Assembly (NCBI RefSeq): GCF_039522935.1
Contig: NZ_BAAAEI010000003.1
Coordinates: forward strand, 46,097 to 110,096
Origin: Bowmanella denitrificans
GTDB lineage: Bacteria > Pseudomonadota > Gammaproteobacteria > Enterobacterales > Alteromonadaceae
DNA length: 64,000 nt
Direction: 5' to 3'
Below the pieces are notes generated by a model. It had not been told where the DNA came from. It did no database searches and saw only the letters and a program-made list of their open reading frames with translations. The position numbers and the translations under genes were made by a program. Each line of letters starts with the position of its first letter. Within the stretch, counting starts at the first letter, position 1. This document shows, piece by piece, positions 17,715 to 25,759 of this stretch.

Positions 17715-18632
17715 ATGCAGGAAAACAAACAACTGGTATCTAGTCGTGGTGAACCACTGGGGCGGGAGCAGGATACCGGCCGTGGCAAAGAGCGCCGGCA
17801 GGAAAATAGTGAGTTTGTGTCTGTTATAGTTAAACGCACTGACGAAACCTTTCGCCACCCAGACGATATTCTTGAAAAAGCCATTGGCGAAGGTCTGGAA
17901 CAGATTTCCCGTCCCACCGTATCCTTGCTGCTTTCAGCGGTGGCGGCTGGCATGATTTTATGTTTTACCGTACTGGCCGTTGCCGTAATGGCTACTCTGG
18001 TGGCCGGTGGAGAACATGAATTTCGCCGGGTGATTCTGGCGGCCAGTTATCCTTTAGGTTTTGTACTTTGTATTCTCAGTCGTACGCAATTGTTCACCGA
18101 ACATACCGCCACGGCCGTCTACCCTGTGCTGGACGGCAAGGCCAGGCTGAATAAACTGTTTCGTCTTTGGGGCATTGTGATTCTTGGCAATATGCTCGGA
18201 GGGCTGCTGTCCAGTGGCCTGTTAATTGCTGCGGAGCCGGTTATCCATGCCAGCGAAGGGTATCTGGTGCTGGCCAGGCATCTGCTTGACTATCCGGTGC
18301 AAACCTTGTTTGTCAGTGCGGTTTTAGCGGGTTGGCTGATGGCGCTGGGCGCCTGGATAGTGTTGTCTACCTATTCCACCTTAAGCCAGATTGTCAGCAT
18401 CTATATCGTGACTTTCCTGATTGGGCTGGGAGGTTTTCACCATTCCATTGCCGGGTCTATTGAGCTGTTTGTCGGCTATTTTTCTTCTGACAGTATCGCT
18501 TTCTGGCAGCTACCTCCGGTTATTCTCACCGCCCTGGCGGGGAATCTGGTGGGAGGCAGTGTATTTGTTGCTATGCTGAATTACGGTCATATCCGCCATT
18601 CTCAGCGGGCTGAGAACAAGCCCAAAAAGTAG
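17715..18632 (+). CDS. Formate/nitrite transporter-family membrane protein (YfdC-like)
   Basis: A 305-residue protein with a charged, cytoplasmic N-terminal extension of about 65 residues and then six transmembrane segments of the FNT fold. Family features include GEGLEQISRPTVSLLLSA at the start of the channel, LCILSRTQLFTEHTATAVYP and GLGGFHHSIAGSIELF. FNT proteins are pentameric channels for small anions. The long N-terminus and Gly/His motif resemble E. coli YfdC rather than FocA or NirC, so the substrate is uncertain. The start at 17715 follows GGGAAG. An in-frame upstream extension would overlap slyX and is less likely. Confidence 0.85.
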   Translation: MQENKQLVSSRGEPLGREQDTGRGKERRQENSEFVSVIVKRTDETFRHPDDILEKAIGEGLEQISRPTVSLLLSAVAAGMILCFTVLAVAVMATLVAGGEHEFRRVILAASYPLGFVLCILSRTQLFTEHTATAVYPVLDGKARLNKLFRLWGIVILGNMLGGLLSSGLLIAAEPVIHASEGYLVLARHLLDYPVQTLFVSAVLAGWLMALGAWIVLSTYSTLSQIVSIYIVTFLIGLGGFHHSIAGSIELFVGYFSSDSIAFWQLPPVILTALAGNLVGGSVFVAMLNYGHIRHSQRAENKPKK

Positions 18633-18634
18633 CC

Positions 18635-18838
18635 TCAGGGCTTAAACACACCGATAACCGATTCGCTGCTGCGGGTGGCCGCTTTGACCTGATCCTGCGG
18701 CTGGCTTTGTTTGTGTCCGCAACTCACGCATTCCACATGCTCAATATTGTTTTGCATGTACAGCATCAGGGTATCCATGGCCTGACATTTGGGGCAGGTC
18801 GCACCGGCGATAAAACGTTTTCGGATTTTTTCTGACAT
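18635..18838 (-). CDS. yheV: YheV-family putative zinc-ribbon protein
   Basis: A 67-residue protein with CPKC (15-18) and CVSCGH (38-43) motifs that should form a single zinc ribbon. It matches the YheV/DUF2387 family. In E. coli the yheV gene lies in the same cluster as slyX, yheS, yheT and yheU, and that order is kept here. The function is unknown. It is convergent with the FNT gene, two bases from its stop. Confidence 0.9.
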   Translation of the reverse strand: MSEKIRKRFIAGATCPKCQAMDTLMLYMQNNIEHVECVSCGHKQSQPQDQVKAATRSSESVIGVFKP

Positions 18839-18927
18839 CTGATTACTCTGATCTGTGTGATGGATACCAACACCGCTACTGAACTTGGTATAATATCGCG
18901 GTTTTTTACTCAGTTGTAGCCGAGCCC

Positions 18928-20838
18928 ATGATCCAGTTTACCCATCTCAGCCTGATGCGTGGCAGCAAGGAATTGCTGACTGACGCCAATGCCACCATTT
19001 ATCCAGGCCATAAGGTGGGACTGGTTGGTGCCAACGGCTGTGGTAAATCCAGCCTGTTTGCCATGCTTAAAGGTCAGTTGCAACCTGATCAGGGCGATTG
19101 TGAACTGCCCCGCCATTGGCAGATTGCTGCGGTGGCTCAGGAAACCCCCGCATCCGACCGTACCGCCCTGGACTATGTGATTGATGGCGATCACCGATTA
19201 CGCCGTATTCAAGCTGAGCTGACCGATGCCGAACAGGCTCATGATGGCGAGCGAATCGCAGCATTGCACCTGCAGTTGGAACAGGCCGGTGGCTATCAGG
19301 TGGAATCGAGAGCGGCGATTATTCTGGCTGGTCTGGGTTTTTCCCAGCAACAAATTGGCCTGCCGGTACGCACCTTCTCTGGTGGCTGGCGTATGCGTCT
19401 GAATCTGGCCCAGGCACTGCTGTGTCATTCAGACTTATTGCTATTGGACGAACCCACTAACCACCTGGATTTGGATGCCGTTATCTGGCTTGAGCGTTTC
19501 CTGCAGCGCTACCCCGGCACCTTGATATTGATTTCTCACGACAAGGCCTTCTTAGACGCCGTGGTGGAGGAAATCATCCATGTCGAGCAGCAACAGCTGA
19601 ATTGCTACCGGGGCAATTACAGCGCCTTCGAGGGGCAGCGTGCGGAAAAACTTCGTCAGCAGGACTTACAATATCAAAAGCAACAGCTTCAGCGCGCGCA
19701 TTTACAGTCCTTTATCGACAGATTTAAAGCCAAGGCCAGTAAGGCCAAGCAGGCGCAAAGCCGGGTAAAGCAACTGGAGAAAATGGAACAGCTGGCACCG
19801 GCCCACTACCAAAGCGGCTTTTCCTTTGAGTTCCTGCCCCCGCCCAAACTTCCAAATCCATTGGTGAGTATGGATCAGGTGCAAGTGGGTTATGGCGACA
19901 AGGTGATTTTGCAGAAGCTGCAACTAAATCTGGTACCGGGCAGCAGAATAGGTTTATTGGGGCGCAATGGTGCCGGGAAGTCCACACTGATCAAGTTGCT
20001 GGCAGGTGAAAATCCCCCTTTACACGGGGAATACCTCACGTCTGCGGGGCTGCAAATTGGTTACTTTGCCCAGCATCAGTTGGAATACCTGGATGCAAAG
20101 GCATCTGCACTGCTGCATTTACAACGCCTGGACAAACTGGCGACCGAGCAATCTCTGCGTGATTTCCTGGGCGGTTTCGGCTTTCGTGGCGATGAAGCGT
20201 TAAGCCCGGTCGCTCCCATGTCTGGTGGTGAAAAAGCCCGCCTGGTTTTGGCGTTACTGGTGTACCAGAAACCCAACCTGCTGCTGCTGGACGAACCCAC
20301 TAACCATTTGGATCTGGATATGCGTCATGCCCTGAATATGGCAATTCAGGGCTTTGAGGGGGCGATGGTCTTGGTGTCCCACGACAGATTCCTGCTGAAT
20401 TCGGTATGTGACGAATTTTATCTGGTGGACAGTGGTCAGGTGCAACCCTTTGCCGGTGATCTGGATGACTATAAAAACTGGTTGAGCAACACCGAGACGC
20501 CAGGCAGCGAAACGGCCAAAGCCCAGGACAATAAACCCGACCGTAAAGCCGTCAAGCGTTTGGAAGCCGAATTCCGCCAGCGTACCCAACCCTTGCGTAA
20601 AGCCATAGAAGCACAGGAAAAACGCATGGATAAGCTCAACGCCAGTCTGGCGGATATTGAGCGTCAAATGTTGGATACCAGTCTGTATGAAGAACAACAT
20701 AAAGCCCGCTTAAAGGAACTGTTGGAACAGCAGGTAAATAACAAGCAAGAGCTGGAAGAACTGGAAATGCAGTGGTTGGATAATCAGGAGCAACTGGAGA
20801 ATCTGCAGCTGGAATTTACCGGTAATGTGGCAGGCTGA
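18928..20838 (+). CDS. yheS: ABC-F family ATPase YheS
   Basis: A 636-residue soluble protein with two ABC nucleotide-binding domains in one chain and no transmembrane segment. Each half shows a Walker A (GANGCGKSS and GRNGAGKST), a signature (FSGGWRMRLNLA and MSGGEKARLVLA) and a Walker B with DEPTNHLDLD. The interdomain linker and a C-terminal charged coiled coil (about 525-625) fit the Uup/YheS type of ABC-F proteins, which act on the ribosome. It begins the yheS-TIGR02444-(small protein)-yheT-yheU cluster and overlaps the next gene by 14 bases. Confidence 0.94.
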   Translation: MIQFTHLSLMRGSKELLTDANATIYPGHKVGLVGANGCGKSSLFAMLKGQLQPDQGDCELPRHWQIAAVAQETPASDRTALDYVIDGDHRLRRIQAELTDAEQAHDGERIAALHLQLEQAGGYQVESRAAIILAGLGFSQQQIGLPVRTFSGGWRMRLNLAQALLCHSDLLLLDEPTNHLDLDAVIWLERFLQRYPGTLILISHDKAFLDAVVEEIIHVEQQQLNCYRGNYSAFEGQRAEKLRQQDLQYQKQQLQRAHLQSFIDRFKAKASKAKQAQSRVKQLEKMEQLAPAHYQSGFSFEFLPPPKLPNPLVSMDQVQVGYGDKVILQKLQLNLVPGSRIGLLGRNGAGKSTLIKLLAGENPPLHGEYLTSAGLQIGYFAQHQLEYLDAKASALLHLQRLDKLATEQSLRDFLGGFGFRGDEALSPVAPMSGGEKARLVLALLVYQKPNLLLLDEPTNHLDLDMRHALNMAIQGFEGAMVLVSHDRFLLNSVCDEFYLVDSGQVQPFAGDLDDYKNWLSNTETPGSETAKAQDNKPDRKAVKRLEAEFRQRTQPLRKAIEAQEKRMDKLNASLADIERQMLDTSLYEEQHKARLKELLEQQVNNKQELEELEMQWLDNQEQLENLQLEFTGNVAG

Positions 20839-21298
20839 GGCGTTCTGGCAGTTCAGTCTGGCCTGGTACGAAAAGGTAAAGCCCAGTTGTCTGCTACTGC
20901 AGGATAAGCATGGTTTTAATATCAACCTGTTGTTGCTTTGCCTTTATCTGCAACAACAGAACGCAGGATTAAGTGACCAGCAGTTGGAGTCGCTATTACA
21001 CAGCCTGAGTGACACCGAAATACGCCTGCAGCCACTAAGAGCAGTGCGCCGCTCAGTGAAAGCCCTGGATATGCAGGCGTATCGGTATCTTCTTGATGCA
21101 GAGTTACGGCTGGAAAAACGTCAGCAACAAGACCTGATTGCCTGTTTAAATCAGCTAGGTCCACTGCAAGCGCCCGCCGATAACCTCATGCATTACGCCC
21201 GACTTATCAAACTGGACGACAGACCGGACGTGATGCCATTAATCGCGACGCTTTATCAGAGCGTGGCAGAGTTCGGATTGCCATATTTCGGGAAATAG
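20825..21298 (+). CDS. TIGR02444-family protein of unknown function
   Basis: A 157-residue, Leu/Gln-rich helical protein. The N-terminus (AEAFWQFSLAWYEKVKPSCL) and the GFNINLLLLCLYL motif that follows are diagnostic of the TIGR02444 family, which typically lies immediately after yheS. It overlaps the yheS 3' end by 14 bases, implying translational coupling. No function is known. Confidence 0.88.
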   Translation: MWQAEAFWQFSLAWYEKVKPSCLLLQDKHGFNINLLLLCLYLQQQNAGLSDQQLESLLHSLSDTEIRLQPLRAVRRSVKALDMQAYRYLLDAELRLEKRQQQDLIACLNQLGPLQAPADNLMHYARLIKLDDRPDVMPLIATLYQSVAEFGLPYFGK

Positions 21299-21372
21299 TT
21301 TGACCGGGGTCAAAAACCCATCATGCATAAACTCTTACTCTGAGCTCAATACAAAAGGGCCTGGAGACTATT

Positions 21373-21501
21373 ATGCTAGAGCTTATTTTAAATGACCCTG
21401 TTGCCTGGGGCTCCCTGTTAGGGCTGGGCGTGGTGCTGGCCATCTGCTTTTATTATGTCTACCTGTTTATCCGCAACAGCTTAGACGGTAAGCCACACTA
21501 A
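21373..21501 (+). CDS. Small single-span membrane protein (DUF3149-like)
   Basis: A 42-codon ORF (ATG at 21373, TAA ending at 21501) preceded by a GGAG ribosome site (21363-21366). The protein starts MLELILNDPVAWGSLLGLG and has one hydrophobic helix (about 12-34, GLGVVLAICFYYVYLF), then a short polar tail. The D-P-V-A-x-x-S opening plus one membrane helix resembles DUF3149 small proteins of marine Gammaproteobacteria. It lies between the TIGR02444 gene and yheT, in the same orientation. The family call is by eye. Confidence 0.65.
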   Translation: MLELILNDPVAWGSLLGLGVVLAICFYYVYLFIRNSLDGKPH

Positions 21502-21567
21502 CTCATCGGCCTTGTACTTGGCGCCATCCTGTTGTCAAATCTGCCAGTCTGATAACAGGAGTGGGTA

Positions 21568-22572
21568 GTGAGCAGCGCAGAGTACGGGCAGATCGTGGAA
21601 AGTGGCTTTCGGCCACCTTGGTGGGCTAAAAATCGCCATGTACAAACCATCTGGCCAAGATGGTTACAGAAGCGTCGTCGTATCGCACTGAATTGGGAAG
21701 CGCTTGAGCTGCCCGATGGTGACTTTGTCGAACTGGCCTGGACACCCGAACAAAAACATCAGCACGGCTTAGTGGTATGCTTTCATGGCCTGGAGGGGTC
21801 GGCTCGCTCCCACTATGCCAATGACATGCTGGCGGTTTTGCATGAACAAGGCTGGCGTGCGGTGATGATGCATTTTCGTGGCTGCGGTAACCAGCCCAAT
21901 CGTACCTTACGTGCTTATCATTCCGGCGATACAGAAGATGCGCGTTTTTTGCTGGACACTCTGCAGCAGCGTTTTCCTTTGCTACCCAAAGTTGGTATGG
22001 GTTTTTCGTTAGGTGCGAATATGCTGCTTAAACTACTAGGAGAAAGAGTCAGCCAGTCCTGGTTCAGGGCCGCCATTGCTATCTCTCCGCCGTTTCGTTT
22101 GGCAGATTGTGCACACAGCATTAATCAGGGTTTTTCAAGACTGTACCAGCGTTACCTGCTGGGCAGCATGTGTAAACGCCTGCTGGATAAAATGCAGCGT
22201 CTGGACTTTTCCCAACTGGGTTTGGACGCTGGCAAGGTGAATAGTTTTAAGAGTTTCCGCGACTTCGACCAACATGTGACCGCTCCCCTGCATGGTTTTG
22301 CTTGCGCCGATGATTATTATCAGCAATGCAGTGCTGTCTCTTACATGGACAAAATCAATACTCCCACACTGGTTTTGCATGCTCTTGATGATCCCTTTAT
22401 GAGCCCGCAAGTCGTGCCTAAGACAAATGAAATATCTCCTTACGTCAGGCTGGAGCTAAGTCGTCAGGGGGGGCATGTGGGGTTTATGCAGGGCACGCCC
22501 TGGCGCCCACTAATCTGGACGCACAACAGAGTGGTAGAGTTTATCCGTCCACATTTTCAAGGTAACAAATGA
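21568..22572 (+). CDS. yheT: YheT-family alpha/beta hydrolase
   Basis: A 334-residue member of the AB-hydrolase 4 / YheT family of putative esterases. The oxyanion region is VVCFHGLEGSARSHYAND, the nucleophile elbow is GFSLGANML, and the acid and histidine appear in LHALDDPFM and GGHVGFM. The opening FRPPWWAKNRHVQTIWPR is typical of the family. The start codon is GTG at 21568 with AGGAG eight bases before it. The stop overlaps the yheU start (ATGA). The natural substrate is not known. Confidence 0.92.
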   Translation: MSSAEYGQIVESGFRPPWWAKNRHVQTIWPRWLQKRRRIALNWEALELPDGDFVELAWTPEQKHQHGLVVCFHGLEGSARSHYANDMLAVLHEQGWRAVMMHFRGCGNQPNRTLRAYHSGDTEDARFLLDTLQQRFPLLPKVGMGFSLGANMLLKLLGERVSQSWFRAAIAISPPFRLADCAHSINQGFSRLYQRYLLGSMCKRLLDKMQRLDFSQLGLDAGKVNSFKSFRDFDQHVTAPLHGFACADDYYQQCSAVSYMDKINTPTLVLHALDDPFMSPQVVPKTNEISPYVRLELSRQGGHVGFMQGTPWRPLIWTHNRVVEFIRPHFQGNK

Positions 22573-22805
22573 TTATCCCTATCGATCAACTGGAAGCCGC
22601 CACCTTGCACAATATTATCGAAGCTTTTGTACTTCGTGAAGGCACCGACTATGGCGAACAGGAAGCCAGTCTGGAAGATAAAATCCAGCAGGTACATCAA
22701 CAGCTTAAACGCGGTGATGTGCTGCTGGTTTATTCAGAATTACATGAGTCAGTGAATATCCTGCCTAAAGATCAGTTTGGCGAAGCGATTCAGCAGCAGC
22801 TCTAA
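22569..22805 (+). CDS. yheU: YheU family protein (UPF0270)
   Basis: A 78-residue protein starting MIIPIDQLEAATLHNIIEAF, followed by FVLREGTDYGEQE, the highly conserved YheU/UPF0270 pattern. The gene overlaps yheT by four bases and is thus translationally coupled. Its function is unknown. The 3' end overlaps the convergent yceI-family gene by four bases. Confidence 0.93.
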   Translation: MIIPIDQLEAATLHNIIEAFVLREGTDYGEQEASLEDKIQQVHQQLKRGDVLLVYSELHESVNILPKDQFGEAIQQQL

Positions 22806-23368
22806 TTTGCAGCATTAAATACCACATTAAAAGTGACAGGCACGGTCTGATCAATACTGGCAAGCCCCGCTAATTCCTGCAGTTTCTTTATGCCATCGGT
22901 CAGGCCAAACTGGACAGAGTTGACCAATACAGGCTGAACGGTAGTGGCCAGTAATTGCTCGTTGGCCAGACGGGTAACCTGAAGCTGCATGGTCAGAATC
23001 TGTGTCTTACTGTTTAGCTCCAGTTGACCTTTGACTTCCAATGACATGCTTTCGCCCACATCCAGGCCCATTACCTCATTAGGTAACTGTGCTGTCAGGT
23101 TGGCGGTAGGGAAGAGTTTAAACAAATGTTCACGCATGCGCTCATTACGAATGGCAATATTGGTTTCAACCGAGTTCAGCTCAATTTTCACCGCCAGACT
23201 GCCGTCTTCCGCCAGTGTGCCGTTAAAATCAGTGAAATGATGAGTTTCTGTTACCAGATTATTTTTGGTCGATAGAAAAGACAGGCTGGATACTTGTTGA
23301 TCCATCTGCCAATCGGCCAATGCGGCTTGAGAACACAGCAGTAACGCTGCCAAACTAACACGTTTCAT
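22802..23368 (-). CDS. YceI-family periplasmic protein
   Basis: A 188-residue protein with a cleavable signal peptide (residues 1-18, AALA). The remaining sequence is a beta-rich lipocalin-like YceI domain with the pattern SFLSTKNNLVTETHHFTDFN and a conserved IAIRNERMREHLF region. YceI proteins bind polyisoprenoids or amide lipids in the periplasm. The start overlaps the cysQ stop (ATGA), so it is the last gene of a nudE-cysQ-yceI operon. Confidence 0.88.
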   Translation of the reverse strand: MKRVSLAALLLCSQAALADWQMDQQVSSLSFLSTKNNLVTETHHFTDFNGTLAEDGSLAVKIELNSVETNIAIRNERMREHLFKLFPTANLTAQLPNEVMGLDVGESMSLEVKGQLELNSKTQILTMQLQVTRLANEQLLATTVQPVLVNSVQFGLTDGIKKLQELAGLASIDQTVPVTFNVVFNAAN

Positions 23369-24201
23369 GATCTTCCTTTTATTTGATGTTTGACTACATC
23401 CTGCCAGTTGACACCGGGGTCGCCCAACACGACAAAGTCGGGGTTCGTCAGACTGTTACGTCTGTTGTAAGTCAGGGGTTCAAAATTGGCCGCCAGCACT
23501 TTGCCACCTGCTTCGGTGACAATACATTGGGAGGCGCCGGTGTCCCACTCGCCGGTGTCGCCCACACGTAAAAACACATCGGCCTTACCTTCGGCAATAA
23601 AGCAGGCTTTTAACGAACAGCTACCCAAAGGCAAAGGCTGATAGACCCGGCTGCTGTTTAAGCTGGACATCACCTTCTCCCTGGATTGGCGGCGGCTGAT
23701 GGCAATCACCACCACCCCGTTAGCTGGATCATCCAGCTTGCGCACACTGATACGCTTATCTTCCTTAGGGGTTTCTTTGAATGCCCCCTGATTTTTACTG
23801 GCGTAATAAAGTGAATCACCGGCTGGCCAGTAGATTACCCCTACTACCGGTTCATTGTCTTCCACCAGGGCAATATTTACCGCAAAGTCACCGCTACGGG
23901 CGACGAATTCCTGTGTGCCGTCGATGGGGTCTATCAGCCAATAACGTTTCCAATGCTGGCGCTGGGCAAGATTACCGTTATTTTGCTCTTCCGACATAAT
24001 GGGAATGTCCGGAGTCTGTTCCTTAAGCATGGCCTGGATAATGTCATTGGCCTGGTAATCTGCACTGGTGACCGGGGACTCGTCAGCCTTACTGAAGCTC
24101 TGATAATCGCCGCTGTCATACACTTTTAGTATTACCCGCCCTGCTTCGCGAGCGGCTTGTTTGGCTATGGCCAAATATCTGCTTAATTCCCCGTTCGACA
24201 T
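23365..24201 (-). CDS. cysQ: 3'(2'),5'-bisphosphate nucleotidase CysQ
   Basis: A 278-residue inositol-monophosphatase-fold enzyme that converts 3'-phosphoadenosine 5'-phosphate (from PAPS-dependent sulfate reduction) to AMP and phosphate. Metal-site motifs are WLIDPIDGTQEF (about 103-114) and GEWDTGASQ; EE in IMSEEQN supplies another ligand. The start at 24201 (MSNGELSRY) shares one base with the nudE stop (TAATG). An upstream frame extension of 35 codons lies inside nudE and is not conserved. No cysteine-biosynthesis genes are nearby. Confidence 0.94.
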   Translation of the reverse strand: MSNGELSRYLAIAKQAAREAGRVILKVYDSGDYQSFSKADESPVTSADYQANDIIQAMLKEQTPDIPIMSEEQNNGNLAQRQHWKRYWLIDPIDGTQEFVARSGDFAVNIALVEDNEPVVGVIYWPAGDSLYYASKNQGAFKETPKEDKRISVRKLDDPANGVVVIAISRRQSREKVMSSLNSSRVYQPLPLGSCSLKACFIAEGKADVFLRVGDTGEWDTGASQCIVTEAGGKVLAANFEPLTYNRRNSLTNPDFVVLGDPGVNWQDVVKHQIKGRS

Positions 24202-24764
24202 TATCGGTTCCTTAACCACCTCTCTGTCAGTAACAAGGCGGCAATACTGCGCGCCTCGGTAAAATCCTCGCGATCCAACAGGCCGTCCAAATCCTGAACC
24301 GACCATGGCACCACTTCCAATGGCTCGGGCTCATCTCCTTCCAGGCGATGGGGGTAAAGATCTTCTGCAATCAGTACTTCCATACTGGCATTGAAGAACG
24401 CCGGCGCCATGCTGACCCTGTGCAGACGATGCAGAGTTTTTGCCCCGTAACCCACTTCTTCCATCAATTCCCTGTTACCTGCCTGCAGGCTGTCTTCACC
24501 TGGGTCTATCAAACCTTTGGGAAAGCCCAACTGGTAGGAATGGGTACCAGCAGCATATTCGCGCACCAGTAGCAGCGTGTTGGCATCTAAAAAGGGCACC
24601 AGCATCACGGCGCCACGGCCGGAGCCTTTCATGCGCTCAAACTCGCGCCGCGCACCGTTTGAAAACTCCAGATCCAGTTTTTCTATATGAAAGAGGCGAC
24701 TGCGGGCCACCACTTGTGCATCATGGATAAGAGGAAGGGCTTTGTCTGACGTGACTTTACTCAT
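24201..24764 (-). CDS. nudE: ADP compounds hydrolase NudE
   Basis: A 187-residue Nudix hydrolase acting on ADP-ribose, AppppA-type dinucleotides and NADH in E. coli. The Nudix box is intact (G-x5-E-x7-REUxEExGU, seen as GLIDPGEDSLQAG plus NRELMEEVGYG). The gene heads the nudE-cysQ-yceI unit with one-base coupling to cysQ and is divergent from yrfG. The nudE/yrfG/hslR/hslO neighbourhood is the same as in enterobacteria. Confidence 0.93.
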   Translation of the reverse strand: MSKVTSDKALPLIHDAQVVARSRLFHIEKLDLEFSNGARREFERMKGSGRGAVMLVPFLDANTLLLVREYAAGTHSYQLGFPKGLIDPGEDSLQAGNRELMEEVGYGAKTLHRLHRVSMAPAFFNASMEVLIAEDLYPHRLEGDEPEPLEVVPWSVQDLDGLLDREDFTEARSIAALLLTERWLRNR

Positions 24765-24874
24765 CTACCTGTCGCGTTAGAATATCTCGCCCTAACTATA
24801 ACTCAATAAGTGGCGGATAAAACAGCGTATTGCTGTGTGAATGCCAATTAATTGCCTTTATGGAGCGACTGCCG

Positions 24875-25558
24875 ATGCTGTCCTGGAATCAAATTGACAC
24901 TGTACTGCTGGATATGGACGGCACCCTGCTGGACCTGCACTTTGACAATCATTTTTGGTTGGAACTGATCCCGGCCAAACTGGCGGAGCGGGACGGTATC
25001 AGTCTGGAGCAGGCCAAAGCCCGCATGCAGAAGGACTATGATGCGGTAACCGGCACTATTGCCTGGTATTGCCTGGACTACTGGGCCGAGCGTTTGCAAA
25101 TGGATATTGTCAGCGCCAAACGTGAGGTGCAGCATCTTATAAGTTTACGAGAGGACAGCCTGCCATTTCTGGATGCTCTGCATGCCAGTGGTCGCCAGGT
25201 AGTGTTGGTAACCAATGCCCATCCTGGCAGCTTGTCGCTAAAGGTGGAACGGACCCAACTGGACCAGCACATTGACTTGCTGATCTCCACCCATGAATTC
25301 GGTGTCACTAAGGAATCCCAGTCCCTATGGCAACAACTTCAGGCCCGATTAGGCTTTGACCCGGCCCGCACGCTGTTTGTGGATGACAGTTTGGTGATTC
25401 TGGAAGCAGCCCGTCAGTTTGGCATCGCGCATCTGTTGGCGGTCAGCAACCCTGACTCGAAAAAACCCGCCAGACAGATTGATGACTTTCCGGCCGTGCA
25501 GGATTTTCGTTATTTACTTGAGGATATTCGCCGCTACCCCGTTCAACCAGACCGCTAA
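24875..25558 (+). CDS. yrfG: GMP/IMP nucleotidase YrfG (HAD superfamily)
   Basis: A 227-residue HAD phosphatase. Motif I is DMDGTLLD (aspartate nucleophile), motif II is VLVTNAH, and motif IV is LFVDDS. E. coli YrfG dephosphorylates purine nucleotides, mainly GMP and IMP. The start at 24875 (MLSWNQIDTVLLDMDG) has GGAG nine bases upstream, and the frame runs 15 codons further up. It is divergent from nudE. The T2SS operon and a peptidase gene separate it from hslR, which follows it directly in E. coli. Confidence 0.92.
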   Translation: MLSWNQIDTVLLDMDGTLLDLHFDNHFWLELIPAKLAERDGISLEQAKARMQKDYDAVTGTIAWYCLDYWAERLQMDIVSAKREVQHLISLREDSLPFLDALHASGRQVVLVTNAHPGSLSLKVERTQLDQHIDLLISTHEFGVTKESQSLWQQLQARLGFDPARTLFVDDSLVILEAARQFGIAHLLAVSNPDSKKPARQIDDFPAVQDFRYLLEDIRRYPVQPDR

Positions 25559-25759
25559 GTAAAGCGCGCCTTTGTGCATATTTTGTCATCCTGCTGTCTT
25601 GCCCTCTGACCGACTATCGCTTTAACTGCCGCTTCCGGCGCTGGGTACTCATCCCATTTGTAGGTGTCCGACGTCAGGAACAGGACGCAGGTGCTGACTT
25701 GCTATGGAATGAAGTCAGTATCTGAACATTATAAAAAAGCCTAGAACGGCAGGAAATTT

